Part shown: one piece after another, positions 19,202 to 28,687 of the stretch | Layout: each line of letters starts with the position of its first letter | Position numbering within the stretch: position 1 is the stretch's first letter | Assembly (NCBI GenBank): GCA_942493135.1 | Contig: OW818684.1 | Coordinates: forward strand, 4,712,001 to 4,776,000 | DNA: 64,000 nt | DNA from: Planctellipticum sp942493135 | GTDB lineage: Bacteria; Planctomycetota; Planctomycetia; Planctomycetales; Planctomycetaceae | Direction of reading: 5' to 3' | The notes under the pieces: generated by a model | The model's database searches: none | Seen by the model: only the letters and a program-made list of their open reading frames with translations | What the model was told of the DNA's origin: nothing | Made by a program: the position numbers and the translations under genes

Positions 19202-22200
19202 ATGATGCAGCTCCCCGGCCGTTTCGCGCAACGGCAGTTCGCCCGCCTGATTGCTTCGTCGCTTTTCCTGGTACTGCCGTCAGCCGCCTTCGCCCAGCGG
19301 GAACTGAAAGACATTCCTGTCCCCGATCCGGTCGAGGAATTGCGCACGTTCGAGGTGGCCGAGGGGTTTGAAGTCAACCTGTTTGCCGCCGACCCGCTGC
19401 TCCACAAGCCGATCCAGATCAATTTCGATCCCCAGGGACGACTCTGGATCGCCGCCTCGGAGGTCTATCCCCAGATCGCCCCGGGGCAAAAAGCCAACGA
19501 TAAGATCGTGGTCCTGGAAGACGCCGACGGCGACGGCGTGGCTGACAAGACGACGGTATTCGCCGATGGACTGCTGATCCCCACCGGAGTCGAGCCCGGC
19601 GACGGCGGCGCCTACGTCGCCAACAGCACCGAACTGCTGCATCTGACCGATACCGACGGCGACGGCAAAGCCGACAAATCGCGGATCGTCCTCTCCGGGT
19701 TTGGCACCGAAGATACGCACCACATCATCCACACGTTCCGCTGGGGCCCGGAAGGACTCTTCTACTTCAACCAGTCGATCTATATCCACAGCCACGTCGA
19801 GACGCCCTTTGGAGTCCGCCGCCTGAACGCCGGCGGCATCTGGCAGTTCCGCCCAGAGACGCTGCAGCTCGACGTCCTCGCCCGCGGCTGGGTCAATACC
19901 TGGGGCCACGCCTTCGATCGCTGGGGCCAGTCCTTCGTCACCGACGGCGCGGGCGGCGAAGGCATCAACTACCTGGTGCCGGGAGCCGCTTACCCGACCG
20001 CGTTCGGCGTCGCCCGAGTCCTGCACGGACTCAACCCTGGCAGCCCCAAGTACTGCGGCCTGGAAATGGTCGACGGACGTCATCTCCCCGACGACTGGCA
20101 GGGAAATCTGATCACGCACGACTTCCGCGGACACCGCGTCTGCCGGTTTGTCCTGCAGGAAGACGGCGCCGGGTTCGCCGCGCGACAGCAACCCGATCTC
20201 ATCCAGACCAAGCACGTTGCGTTCCGGCCGATCGACGTCAAGCAGGGGCCGGACGGAGCCATCTACATCGCCGACTGGTACAACCCGATCATCCAGCACG
20301 GCGAAGTCGACTTTCGCGATCCGCGCCGCGATCACGTCCACGGCCGGATCTGGCGCGTGACGGCCAAGGGACGTCCGCTCGTCAAGCGACCGGATTTAGT
20401 CAAGGCGACGACCGGGCAGTTGCTGGAATCGCTCAAATCGCCGGAAACTTACACGCGACAGCACGCCAAGCGAGTTCTGAAGGAACGCGGCCGCGACGAA
20501 GTTCTGCCCGCCCTGACGACGTGGACTGCAGCACTCGACCCGAACGATCCCGAGTTCGAACACCTGCGGCTCGAAGCCCTGTGGATGTTCCAGGCGATCG
20601 ACGTCGTGCAGCAGGAACTGCTGGCGGCAGTGCTTGATTCGTCCGATCACCGGGCGCGAGCAGCCGCCATGCGAGTCGTGCCCCACTGGCAGAACCGTCT
20701 GCCGAACGTCCGACCGTGGCTGGAACGCGGAGTGGCCGACGCCAATCAGCGGGTCCGGATGGAATCCGTCCGGGCGCTGGCGACGCGATCGGAACCGGAT
20801 ACGGCCGAAATCGCTCTGCGCGTCGTCGATCAGCCGATGGACCAGTTTCTGGAATATGCCCTGTGGCAGACGGTCCGCGAGTTGAAATCGGTCTGGTTGC
20901 CCCGTTTGCTGTCCGGCGAATTCCAGGATGGCGGCAATTCGACTCGGGTGCTGTATGCCATCCGTGCCGCCGAAGCGTCGGAAGCGGTGCCGGTCCTGTT
21001 ACAGAGGTGGCAATCCGGCAAGACGGCTCCGGTCCAGGAACCGGAGGTTCTGGACATCGCCGCTGCGCTGGGCGGGCCCGCAGAACTGCGAACGGTATTC
21101 GATCTCGCCGTAAAACCGGAAACCGCCCCCGGCCGAGCGGCCTCGCTCCTGCGTACGCTCGCCGAAGCCCGCCGCAGACGCAACGTCCAGCCCGCCGGCG
21201 ATCTGTCGAGTCTTGTCGCACTCCTTAAGACGGGAAACGCAGACCTGCAGTCCGCTGCAGCAACGACGATCGGTGTTTGGGGGCTGGTGGAACTCCGGGA
21301 CCCCCTTAACGGACTGGCGCAGGACTCCGGAGCGGGTGAGCCGGTCCGCCGGGCGGCAATTCGCGGACTGGCCGGCCTGAATGACCCGGCCGTCGTGCCC
21401 GCACTGGTCGACCTGGCCAAGCCGGCCCAGCCCGATGGTGTTCAGGCCGAAGCGGTCATGAGTCTGGCCGGGCGAGCTCCGGACCGGGCGGCCGAACTGG
21501 CGATTCAGTGGCTCGGTCGCTCCCGAAACGCTGACGAACAGGCTCGCGTTATGAACGCGTTCCTGCAGCAGAAGGGAGCCGTCGATCAGCTCGTGGCCAA
21601 GCTCAATGGGCAGAAATTGCCGGAAGACGCCGCCAAGATTGCCTTGCGAACGGTCACCGGGAGCGGCAAACCGCAGCCGGAACTGGTCGAGGCCTTGAAC
21701 AAGTCCGCCGGCCTGACGGGCAGCCCAAAAGTTCTCACTCCTGAAGAAATGGCCGCCCTGGTGGCCGAGATGAAGGAAAAGGGCGATCCGGCGCGGGGTG
21801 AGGCCTTGTTCCGTCGGGCCGAACTCGCCTGCCTCAAGTGCCACGCCATCGGCGGCGCGGGGGGCAAGGTCGGTCCGGACCTGGTCAGCATCGGCGCGAG
21901 CGCCCAAGCGGACTACCTCGTCGATTCGATGCTGCAGCCGAACAAGCAGGTCAAAGAAGGATACAACACGATCGTCGTCACGACCGACGAGGGTAAGGTC
22001 TTCTCGGGCGTGAAAGTGCGGCAGTCAGACGCTGACCTGATCCTGCGCGACGCAGAAGATAAAGAAGTGGCGGTGCCGCTCAAGTCGATCGATGAACAGG
22101 CCAACGGGACATCCCTGATGCCGGCCGGTCTGACCGACCGTCTGACGCGCGCGGAACTGGTCGATCTGGTCCGATTCCTTTCGGAGCTCGGCAAGGTAGG

Positions 22201-22681
22201 ATCGTACGCTGTGGGGAACGCCCGCGCCGCCCGGCGCTGGGAAGTCCTGCAGCCGACTCCCGAAGCCTTCACCAGGCTCTACCGCACCAGCGATACGCAA
22301 TTGGTCTCTGACGATGCGGGACTGACGTGGAACGCAGCCTACTCCACCGTTTCGGGCGGTTTGCCGATCGGGGAGCAGCCGGCCTTCGACATGAAGCAGC
22401 GGCTGGCTGAGGGCGCGCGGTCAGTTTCGTTCGTCCGCTGCCGGCTCGAGACCTCGGCCGCCGGGAAGGTTCAGCTGGCTTTGAACGGCGCCGAGGGACT
22501 GCAGATCTGGCTGAACGGCAAACCGGTCACGCCGGAATCCACTCTGACCGTCCATCTGCCCGGTGGTGAGTCGGTACTGACCTTCTGCGTGGAACGCGGC
22601 CAGCGATCCACTCCGCTGCGCGTGGAACTGCAGGACGTCGCCGGATCGGCTGCCCAGACGCAATTCGTGACCGGAAAGTGA
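19202..22681 (+). CDS. PVC-type membrane-bound dehydrogenase with HEAT repeats and cytochrome c domain
   Basis: About 1159 residues from ATG 19202/19205; the open frame upstream runs through repeat DNA. The signal peptide is ARLIASSLFLVLPSAAFAQ. Residues about 40-400 form an NHL/GSDH-like six-bladed propeller (EVAEGFEVNLFAADPLLHKP, GPDGAIYIADWYNPIIQHGE). Residues about 410-850 are HEAT-like helical repeats. C877xxC880H881 (CLKCHAIGG) is a haem c site in a cytochrome domain. The C-terminal beta part resembles a carbohydrate-binding fold. This architecture is typical of planctomycetes and Verrucomicrobia. The electron donor is unknown, though a sugar oxidation role is often guessed. Periplasmic. 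Confidence 0.9.
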   Translation: MMQLPGRFAQRQFARLIASSLFLVLPSAAFAQRELKDIPVPDPVEELRTFEVAEGFEVNLFAADPLLHKPIQINFDPQGRLWIAASEVYPQIAPGQKANDKIVVLEDADGDGVADKTTVFADGLLIPTGVEPGDGGAYVANSTELLHLTDTDGDGKADKSRIVLSGFGTEDTHHIIHTFRWGPEGLFYFNQSIYIHSHVETPFGVRRLNAGGIWQFRPETLQLDVLARGWVNTWGHAFDRWGQSFVTDGAGGEGINYLVPGAAYPTAFGVARVLHGLNPGSPKYCGLEMVDGRHLPDDWQGNLITHDFRGHRVCRFVLQEDGAGFAARQQPDLIQTKHVAFRPIDVKQGPDGAIYIADWYNPIIQHGEVDFRDPRRDHVHGRIWRVTAKGRPLVKRPDLVKATTGQLLESLKSPETYTRQHAKRVLKERGRDEVLPALTTWTAALDPNDPEFEHLRLEALWMFQAIDVVQQELLAAVLDSSDHRARAAAMRVVPHWQNRLPNVRPWLERGVADANQRVRMESVRALATRSEPDTAEIALRVVDQPMDQFLEYALWQTVRELKSVWLPRLLSGEFQDGGNSTRVLYAIRAAEASEAVPVLLQRWQSGKTAPVQEPEVLDIAAALGGPAELRTVFDLAVKPETAPGRAASLLRTLAEARRRRNVQPAGDLSSLVALLKTGNADLQSAAATTIGVWGLVELRDPLNGLAQDSGAGEPVRRAAIRGLAGLNDPAVVPALVDLAKPAQPDGVQAEAVMSLAGRAPDRAAELAIQWLGRSRNADEQARVMNAFLQQKGAVDQLVAKLNGQKLPEDAAKIALRTVTGSGKPQPELVEALNKSAGLTGSPKVLTPEEMAALVAEMKEKGDPARGEALFRRAELACLKCHAIGGAGGKVGPDLVSIGASAQADYLVDSMLQPNKQVKEGYNTIVVTTDEGKVFSGVKVRQSDADLILRDAEDKEVAVPLKSIDEQANGTSLMPAGLTDRLTRAELVDLVRFLSELGKVGSYAVGNARAARRWEVLQPTPEAFTRLYRTSDTQLVSDDAGLTWNAAYSTVSGGLPIGEQPAFDMKQRLAEGARSVSFVRCRLETSAAGKVQLALNGAEGLQIWLNGKPVTPESTLTVHLPGGESVLTFCVERGQRSTPLRVELQDVAGSAAQTQFVTGK

Positions 22682-22689
22682 CGCTCCCC

Positions 22690-22707
22690 GTTTCACGACC
22701 GTGAAAC
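22690..22707 (+). terminator. Short hairpin after dehydrogenase gene
   Basis: GTTTCACG and CGTGAAAC form a perfect 8-bp stem with a 2-base loop, eight bases after the stop codon. A short T-rich tract follows (TATTTCAGTTTG). It is a weak terminator or an RNA-end hairpin; the stronger candidate is just downstream. Confidence 0.4.
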
Positions 22708-22727
22708 GAGTATTTCAGTTTGTCTGA

Positions 22728-22775
22728 GGGGTCGGGATTCTTCCTTGAAGAGTTCCGGCCCCTTTCTCGTTTTCG
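22728..22775 (+). terminator. Rho-independent terminator candidate
   Basis: GGGGTCGG (22728-22735) pairs with CCGGCCCC (22755-22762) around an inner TTC/GAA stem. It is followed by TTTCTCGTTTTCG, a broken T tract. It would end the dehydrogenase transcript. Confidence 0.55.
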
Positions 22776-23166
22776 CGCATCCGGACGAATCAGGCGTCCT
22801 GGTTCCCGCGGCAGCGTCGTCCCCATTGGGATTTTTGCGTTCAATTGATGACGTTGGGAAGCTGGCTTCCTCGCCAGAAGTCATCGCCACATGCTCGCCA
22901 GGCGCTGCAGTTGACCCACTCTGCGTATTTTTCGGTCAGTCGGCACGGCGCCGCAGATCGCAGGTCTTGCCGAAGCTGTGAAGCTGTAGCGATTTTCCCA
23001 GAACTGCGGGTTATAGCGAAGGAAACGTTCAACTTCGGAGTCCGAATCTTCCGAACAAACAGGACAACCGGCATAAGCAGAAAAGTCGGCAGTCTCGGTT
23101 CGTAGGAACCGGCGCGACTTCCAAGCAAACGACACGGGGTCATTCGGCAGATCGCTGGAGCATCCG
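22776..23166. other. Long untranslated leader region before the giant surface-protein gene
   Basis: About 390 bases with no gene recognised. It contains a direct repeat GAAGCTGTGAAGCTGT at about 22974-22989. The ribosome binding site GGAG of the next gene lies six bases before its ATG. A long 5' leader is possible, but no riboswitch class was recognised. Confidence 0.35.
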
Positions 23167-26100
23167 ATGAAACTCTCGATCAAGCGGTGTTTGTTCAGCT
23201 TCGTCATGAGCACGGCGCTGGCAGGCACAGTCAGGGCGCAAAGCGAGTCGGCGGAAGGGGTAGTCCGACTCGGCAATAATGCGTCCTCGGCGGCGGCTCC
23301 GGCCGTACAGGCCGATCCGACCATGGAAGGCTACGTGACGCCTTATTCCTCGCCCTACGGGGCCTCGGCCGCACAATATGGCGGCGGGGGCGGCAGCAGC
23401 CAGTACTTCGGACAGACCGAAGTCGACCGCGTCTTCCGGGTGCGAGGGAGAGTGGATGCCCGCGGCGGCCAGCTCTACGGCTATGGCGAGGGTTACACCA
23501 ACGTGGGTCTCTTCGCCCCCTTGGCCCTTGCGGACGAAAATTCGCTGATTTTTGCCGACGTGCGGGCTATGGTCACCAACCGGGGCAAGGGCGGTGCCAA
23601 CGCCGGTGTAGGCCTTCGTCATTATGACGAAAGCCTCGACCGCGTCTTCGGCGCGTCGGTCTGGTATGACTACGACAACGGCCACGTCGATTCGTACCAG
23701 CAGATCGGCATCAGCCTGGAATCGCTCGGACGGTTCGCCGACTGGCGGGTCAATGGCTATATCCCGATCGGCAATGATAAGAACGCTTTGAGCGTCGTCT
23801 ACCCGACGAGCTTCTTCTCAGGACACAATCTGCTGATCAGCCAGTTGACGACGTGGGAGCAGGCGTATCACGGGTTCGACACGGAAATCGGCGGACCCTT
23901 TCCCGTGCTCGGGCGATACGGCCTGAACGGCTACGTGGGCTTCTACTACTTCACCGGCCCCAATACCTCTGACTTCACCGGCGTGAGCGGTCGTATTCAG
24001 GCGCAGTTGAACGAAGATCTGACGCTCGGCGTCACCGTGACCGACGATCATACTTTCGGCACCAACACTCAGATTCAAGTTGTGGCGACGCTGCCGGACG
24101 GCACTCCGAATCGTTGGCTCCGACCGCTCCGCGTGTACGACCGCATGTTCCAGCCGGTCAATCGAAACTACCGGGCGATCGTGAACACGGTCTACAGCAC
24201 CCAGCAGATTCTGGCGATCAACCCCAAGGATGATGAGCCGTACTTCGTCGACCACATCAATCCGAACGTGGGCGGACCTGGCGACGGGACGATCGAGAAT
24301 CCCTACAGTTCAGTTGCGAACTACATCAACCTGGAAACCGGCAAGCCAGGCGTCGACATCATTTACGTCCGGCCGAGGAACGACGGCAGTTCGGTCAACC
24401 TGGACTCCGCCGCAGGCGGCGCCAACGGTCTCGAACTCTACACTAATCAGCGACTGTTGTCCTCGACGACGCCGCATACGGTCCCCACGCAGTTCGGCCT
24501 CGTGCCCCTCGGCGGCTATTCGGCGGGGACAGCCCCGACACTGGCCAATTCGAGCGGCGGCAATGTCGTGACGCTCCGCGACGGCGCTGTGATGATGGAA
24601 GTCTCCGGCTTCACAATCGCGGGGAGCGACACCGGGAACGGGTTGTACGGCAGCAACAATCAGATGGTGCTGATCAACAACAATACCTTCCAGAACGGCC
24701 TGAATGGTGTGCTGCTCGACAACCTCAGCGGTCTGGCCGCCGGCGGATCGTTGATCAATGACAACAACTTCTCCGGAAATGTTGAGAACGGTTTCCGCCT
24801 GACGAATAATGCGACTCCGGCCCTCGACATCCAGATCCTGGACAACGTGGCGACGAACAACGGCAACAACGGCATCCAGCTCGACTCCGACGCCGGCAGT
24901 GTGATCAACGGACTGATCAGCGGCAACACGGCGGAATCCAACGGAAATGACGGCATCGCCCTGACGGCCACGGGCGGAACCCTGAACTTCGCGTCGGCTC
25001 CGGATCAGCAGATCTCCGACAACCTGTTGAACAACAATGTCGGCGACGGCCTGTCGGTGGACATCGGTCAGGGCGGAACCGGCAACTTCTTCATCACCAA
25101 CAACACCGCGACAGGCAACGAGAACGGCTTCCGCCTCGGCAAGACGGGCACCGGCGACCTGAACGTCGAAATGACGCTCAATACGCTGACAGGCAACACC
25201 GCCGACGGCGCCCGGATCGACGGTTCCGGTACCGCGGCTCCGGTTGCGACGATTCTCTCGTACGATAACCTCTACTCCACAAATTCGGAGAACGGCCTGA
25301 GCTTCCACACCAGTGGAGACGCGACCGTCAGCTTCACCTCGTCGCGGGATCTGTTCACGGACAACACCGTGAACGGCATCAACGTCGAAACGCTGACGAC
25401 TTCGCAGGTTGACCTCAATCTGCAGAACGCGACGGTCACCGGCAACGGGAACAACGGTCTCAACACGCTCATTTCCGATGTCAGCCTGCTCAATCTGACC
25501 GTGACGAGTCCGCTTGACCCCCTGTTCGCCGGAACCGGCTCGCTCTTTTCGAATAATGGAGATCCCACCGCCGGCGTCGGGAATGGCGTCGGGATCGCTG
25601 CGGACCGGCAGGGCGTCGTCAATGCGACCTTCTCGGACACGCTCTTCACCGACAACGTCCTGGACGGCCTGAACTTCAACCGCATGGAGCAGGCCCGGAT
25701 CATCGCGACCGTCGCCAACTCGGAAGTCACCGGCAACGGCGACGACGGCATCGAGTTTCAGGTCCACGGATCCGATCCGTTCGTCCCTCCCGATGCTCAG
25801 CTGCCGCTCGGACCCTCTCGGTTGACTCTCAATACGGTTCTGGTCGACAGCAACGGTCTGATCCGACCTGACCTGCAGGGAGGCAACGGTCTGGAAGTTC
25901 AGACGTACGATGACGCCGCACTGGTCGTGAACGCTTCGGAAACGTTCTTCACGAACAACGCCGCCAACGGCGTGCTGGCGGTCTCGCTCGACCACAGCAA
26001 CTTCGGCATGGCCTCGGACCGTTCGACCTTCGACGGCGTGACAATCACCGATAACGGCAACGACGGCATCAAGCTGTTCGCGATGGGCATGTTTGAAAGC

Positions 26101-27717
26101 CGCCCCGAGCAGTTCGTCGAAATCAGCAGCGATCTGGCCCCGACGATCATCTCCGAGAACGGCGACGACGGCATCCAGGCCAGCATGCCGTACGGCAACG
26201 TCGACGTGATCGTCCGCGGCCAGGCGCCCGTCAGCGGATTCACGACGCTGATTCAGCAGAACGTCGACAACGGCATCGAGTTCAACGTCGCCGACGTCGC
26301 GCTGGACGGCGACGACACGAACCTGATCAACCGCTTCTTCGCCAACGGAATCGAATTCAACGACTTCTCGAACTTCAACGGGATCGGGAACCTCACCGTC
26401 CAGAACGTGGCGGTCGGGGACGACAACCTGAACGATGCACTCGACGCCGGCAACGGCGGCAACGGCATCGAACTTTACAACTCCAACTCCGATACCTTCC
26501 AGAACCGGGCCACGGCGGCCGGAAACTCTGTGTTCTACATCTTCCACCTCGCCGGCAGCATGACGCTGAACGTGGATAACTCGCTGATCGCCGGCAACAA
26601 CGAAGACGGCATCAACATGACCGGCGACGGGACGAACGACTCGTTCGGAGCCGGCAACATCTTCGACGCCACCGTGACAAACTCGCAGATTTCCGACAAC
26701 GGCGGCAGCGGCATCGACATCACGCTGGAAGGCAAGCACGGCGAATACACGTTCGGGTTCTTCTTCAATCCGACCTACGACGTGATCAGCGCCAACAACT
26801 TCGATTTCGAGAACAACCTGATCCTCCGCAATCACGATTACGGCGTGCGGTTCGAAAGCAACGCCGGCAACATGCTGCGAGACAACCTCAACTTCGCGGG
26901 ACGCCAGAACTTCTGGGGCCTGGACTTCCAGGATGGCGTGCAGCCGACGACGCCTCCCGGTCCGTTCAACATTCCGCCGCTGATCACCTCGGTTGCCGGA
27001 GGAATCTATAACTTCAACGACGGATCGGCCGGCATCGCCCTGAGCGACTACTACAGCATCGCGACCGACTCCAATTCCCGGATGACGTTCCTGGGGAACC
27101 AGGTCCTGAACAACGGCACGCCGAATCAACAGTTCGGCGAAGGCGGCGACGGCATGTTCCTCCGCATCAGCACCAACTCGTTCCTCTCCGCAGACATCGG
27201 TGGTGCGGCCGGGAACGCCGCCGCCGGCAACCTGTTCAGCGGCAACGAATATGCCGACGTCCGGATCGAATCGTTCGTGGCGACCGACATTACGACACCG
27301 GAACAGACGTCGCTGGCCGCCGTCCTGTTGCCGCCCCAGTCGACTGCGGCCGCCGCACCGACGGCCGATCGGATCTGGCTGGACGATACTGCTCAGCTCG
27401 ACCTGCGATTCAACAACAACACTGGCCGGGAATTGAACGCGAACTTTATCACTGTCGTCGGCGACGCCGGAAGGCGGGCGGCTGTCTACGAGAACTTCGA
27501 CATCTTCAAGGGAGGAGCTTTTCGTGCGACGCAGTTGTTCCAGCTCGACAACGCGTTTAACGTCAACACCAGCAACAGCTTCTCGAATGTCAATCTGTTC
27601 AACGAGTTCAGCGGGAGCGGCAACTTCTACATGAGCCCGGTCGCCGACCCGCTGTTCCCGAACTCGGACTTCCCCGAAAATGCTTCGGAAGACCCGGGCA
27701 ACCCGTTCACTCCGTAA
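23167..27717 (+). CDS. Giant inverse-autotransporter-like surface protein with beta-helix passenger
   Basis: 1516 residues; ATG with GGAG six bases upstream. The signal peptide (CLFSFVMSTALAGTVRAQS) is followed by a Gly/Tyr-rich segment. Residues about 90-335 resemble the inverse autotransporter (intimin-type) beta-barrel: NVGLFAPLALADENSLIFAD, GGANAGVGLRHYDESLDRVF and GRFADWRVNGYIPIG, alternating amphipathic strands. A linker (about 365-390, DHINPNVGGPGDGTIENPYS) leads into a right-handed parallel beta-helix to about 1400. That helix has irregular turns of 20-30 residues of the N-G-N-D-G-I type (TNNGNNGIQLDSDAGSVING). A surface-exposed adhesin or polysaccharide-interacting role is inferred. 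A strong terminator follows. Confidence 0.8.
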   Translation: MKLSIKRCLFSFVMSTALAGTVRAQSESAEGVVRLGNNASSAAAPAVQADPTMEGYVTPYSSPYGASAAQYGGGGGSSQYFGQTEVDRVFRVRGRVDARGGQLYGYGEGYTNVGLFAPLALADENSLIFADVRAMVTNRGKGGANAGVGLRHYDESLDRVFGASVWYDYDNGHVDSYQQIGISLESLGRFADWRVNGYIPIGNDKNALSVVYPTSFFSGHNLLISQLTTWEQAYHGFDTEIGGPFPVLGRYGLNGYVGFYYFTGPNTSDFTGVSGRIQAQLNEDLTLGVTVTDDHTFGTNTQIQVVATLPDGTPNRWLRPLRVYDRMFQPVNRNYRAIVNTVYSTQQILAINPKDDEPYFVDHINPNVGGPGDGTIENPYSSVANYINLETGKPGVDIIYVRPRNDGSSVNLDSAAGGANGLELYTNQRLLSSTTPHTVPTQFGLVPLGGYSAGTAPTLANSSGGNVVTLRDGAVMMEVSGFTIAGSDTGNGLYGSNNQMVLINNNTFQNGLNGVLLDNLSGLAAGGSLINDNNFSGNVENGFRLTNNATPALDIQILDNVATNNGNNGIQLDSDAGSVINGLISGNTAESNGNDGIALTATGGTLNFASAPDQQISDNLLNNNVGDGLSVDIGQGGTGNFFITNNTATGNENGFRLGKTGTGDLNVEMTLNTLTGNTADGARIDGSGTAAPVATILSYDNLYSTNSENGLSFHTSGDATVSFTSSRDLFTDNTVNGINVETLTTSQVDLNLQNATVTGNGNNGLNTLISDVSLLNLTVTSPLDPLFAGTGSLFSNNGDPTAGVGNGVGIAADRQGVVNATFSDTLFTDNVLDGLNFNRMEQARIIATVANSEVTGNGDDGIEFQVHGSDPFVPPDAQLPLGPSRLTLNTVLVDSNGLIRPDLQGGNGLEVQTYDDAALVVNASETFFTNNAANGVLAVSLDHSNFGMASDRSTFDGVTITDNGNDGIKLFAMGMFESRPEQFVEISSDLAPTIISENGDDGIQASMPYGNVDVIVRGQAPVSGFTTLIQQNVDNGIEFNVADVALDGDDTNLINRFFANGIEFNDFSNFNGIGNLTVQNVAVGDDNLNDALDAGNGGNGIELYNSNSDTFQNRATAAGNSVFYIFHLAGSMTLNVDNSLIAGNNEDGINMTGDGTNDSFGAGNIFDATVTNSQISDNGGSGIDITLEGKHGEYTFGFFFNPTYDVISANNFDFENNLILRNHDYGVRFESNAGNMLRDNLNFAGRQNFWGLDFQDGVQPTTPPGPFNIPPLITSVAGGIYNFNDGSAGIALSDYYSIATDSNSRMTFLGNQVLNNGTPNQQFGEGGDGMFLRISTNSFLSADIGGAAGNAAAGNLFSGNEYADVRIESFVATDITTPEQTSLAAVLLPPQSTAAAAPTADRIWLDDTAQLDLRFNNNTGRELNANFITVVGDAGRRAAVYENFDIFKGGAFRATQLFQLDNAFNVNTSNSFSNVNLFNEFSGSGNFYMSPVADPLFPNSDFPENASEDPGNPFTP

Positions 27718-27750
27718 GCGACGCGATCGGTATCGCCTGAAAACAATCGA

Positions 27751-27787
27751 CCCGCCGTCCGGAATTTTTCCGGGCGGCGGGTTTTTG
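27751..27787 (+). terminator. Rho-independent terminator
   Basis: CCCGCCGTCCGGAA pairs with TTCCGGGCGGCGGG (27751-27781, one mismatch) and is followed directly by a T-rich tail (TTTTTG). It lies 33 bases after the stop of the surface-protein gene. Confidence 0.85.
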
Positions 27788-27790
27788 TTT

Positions 27791-27862
27791 GGTTATTGGT
27801 TATTGGTAATTGGTAATTGGTAATTGGTAATTGGTAATTGGTAATTGGTTATTGGTTATTGG
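27791..27862. repeat. 7-bp tandem repeat (GGTAATT/GGTTATT)
   Basis: About ten consecutive 7-base units, GGTTATT at the ends and GGTAATT in the middle. It lies between the terminator of the surface-protein gene and the end of the convergent carbonic-anhydrase gene. The stop codon of the latter (TAA, 27858-27856) is formed inside a repeat unit. Read in another minus-strand frame the array would encode NQLPITNY-type peptides. Confidence 0.9.
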
Positions 27863-28428
27863 TGGATTTGGTGGGCGGCCTGGGCGGCGCGGTGGGCGAT
27901 GGCGTTGTTGACGTAGTGCTGCCAGTTGCGTTCGAGCCGGAGCTGCTGTTCGGGGGACAGCTCCCGCATCTGCCGGGCGGGGCAGCCGGCCCAGAGCGTG
28001 CCGGGGGGAATGAACGTGCCTTCGAGGACCACCGCTCCGGCCGCGACTAGAGCCCCCGCACCGACGACGCAGCGGCTGAGGACCGTCGCCGCGATGCCGA
28101 TCAGGGCGCCGTCTTCCACGACGGAGCCATGCACAATGGCCCGGTGCCCGACCGTGACCCGGTCTCCCAGGATGCAGGGATAGCCGGGATCGACGTGCAG
28201 GATGGCTCCGTCCTGGAGATTGGTGTCGGCGCCGATTTCGATCCGCTCGTGATCGCCGCGAACGATGCACCCGAACCAGATGGAGCTGCGGGAACCGACG
28301 CGGACCCGGCCGTACAGGACTGCCCCGGGGGCGATCCAGGCCGTAGAATCGATGACGGGGGTGTCGCAGATCGCCTGCCAGTCGACTCCGGCGTCGGGGA
28401 AGGGGATTTCCGGGGGTTGATCGGGCAT
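27856..28428 (-). CDS. Gamma-class carbonic anhydrase-like protein
   Basis: 190 residues from ATG 28428 (MPDQPPEIPF); the frame is open further upstream but unconserved. It is a left-handed beta-helix of hexapeptide repeats (GAVLYGRVRVGSRSSIWFGC). The three metal histidines are present: H78 (AILHVD), H95 (VTVGHR) and H100 (AIVHGS). It may hydrate CO2 or act as a YrdA/CaiE-like hexapeptide protein; activity cannot be told from sequence. The short C-terminal helix ends at HQIHQ, where the 7-bp tandem repeat supplies the stop codon. Confidence 0.9.
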   Translation of the reverse strand: MPDQPPEIPFPDAGVDWQAICDTPVIDSTAWIAPGAVLYGRVRVGSRSSIWFGCIVRGDHERIEIGADTNLQDGAILHVDPGYPCILGDRVTVGHRAIVHGSVVEDGALIGIAATVLSRCVVGAGALVAAGAVVLEGTFIPPGTLWAGCPARQMRELSPEQQLRLERNWQHYVNNAIAHRAAQAAHQIHQ

Positions 28429-28687
28429 TTTTCGTCCTGCGGGTCGTGGATTCTGCGAAACATCAAGGCGGGTCAGGGGTTTCGTCGATGAAGACGGTGG
28501 CGGAAGCACCTCGGGGAGCGGTCTGCGGATTGCTGCGGGGAGGTGATTCTCGCGGATTCGTCGGCGTAATCGACTTACGCTCGCCCTCGATTCTGTGGAA
28601 GATGGGGGGAGTCTGAAAAGGGTCATTGGCTGAAACGCTTCGGTGACTTACAGTATGCGGGCAGCGATCTGCTGAGGGAAACTCCCG

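Noticed and set aside
24310..27129. A 939-codon open frame antisense to the beta-helix surface-protein gene
   Set aside because: It is a composition shadow of the repetitive N-G-N-D-G coding sequence: Val/Arg/Asp-rich, with no signal peptide, domain or ribosome binding site. The sense frame has a signal peptide, barrel and terminator.
27791..27862. CRISPR array
   Set aside because: The repeat unit is only 7 bp and contiguous, without spacers, and no cas genes are nearby; it is a simple tandem repeat.
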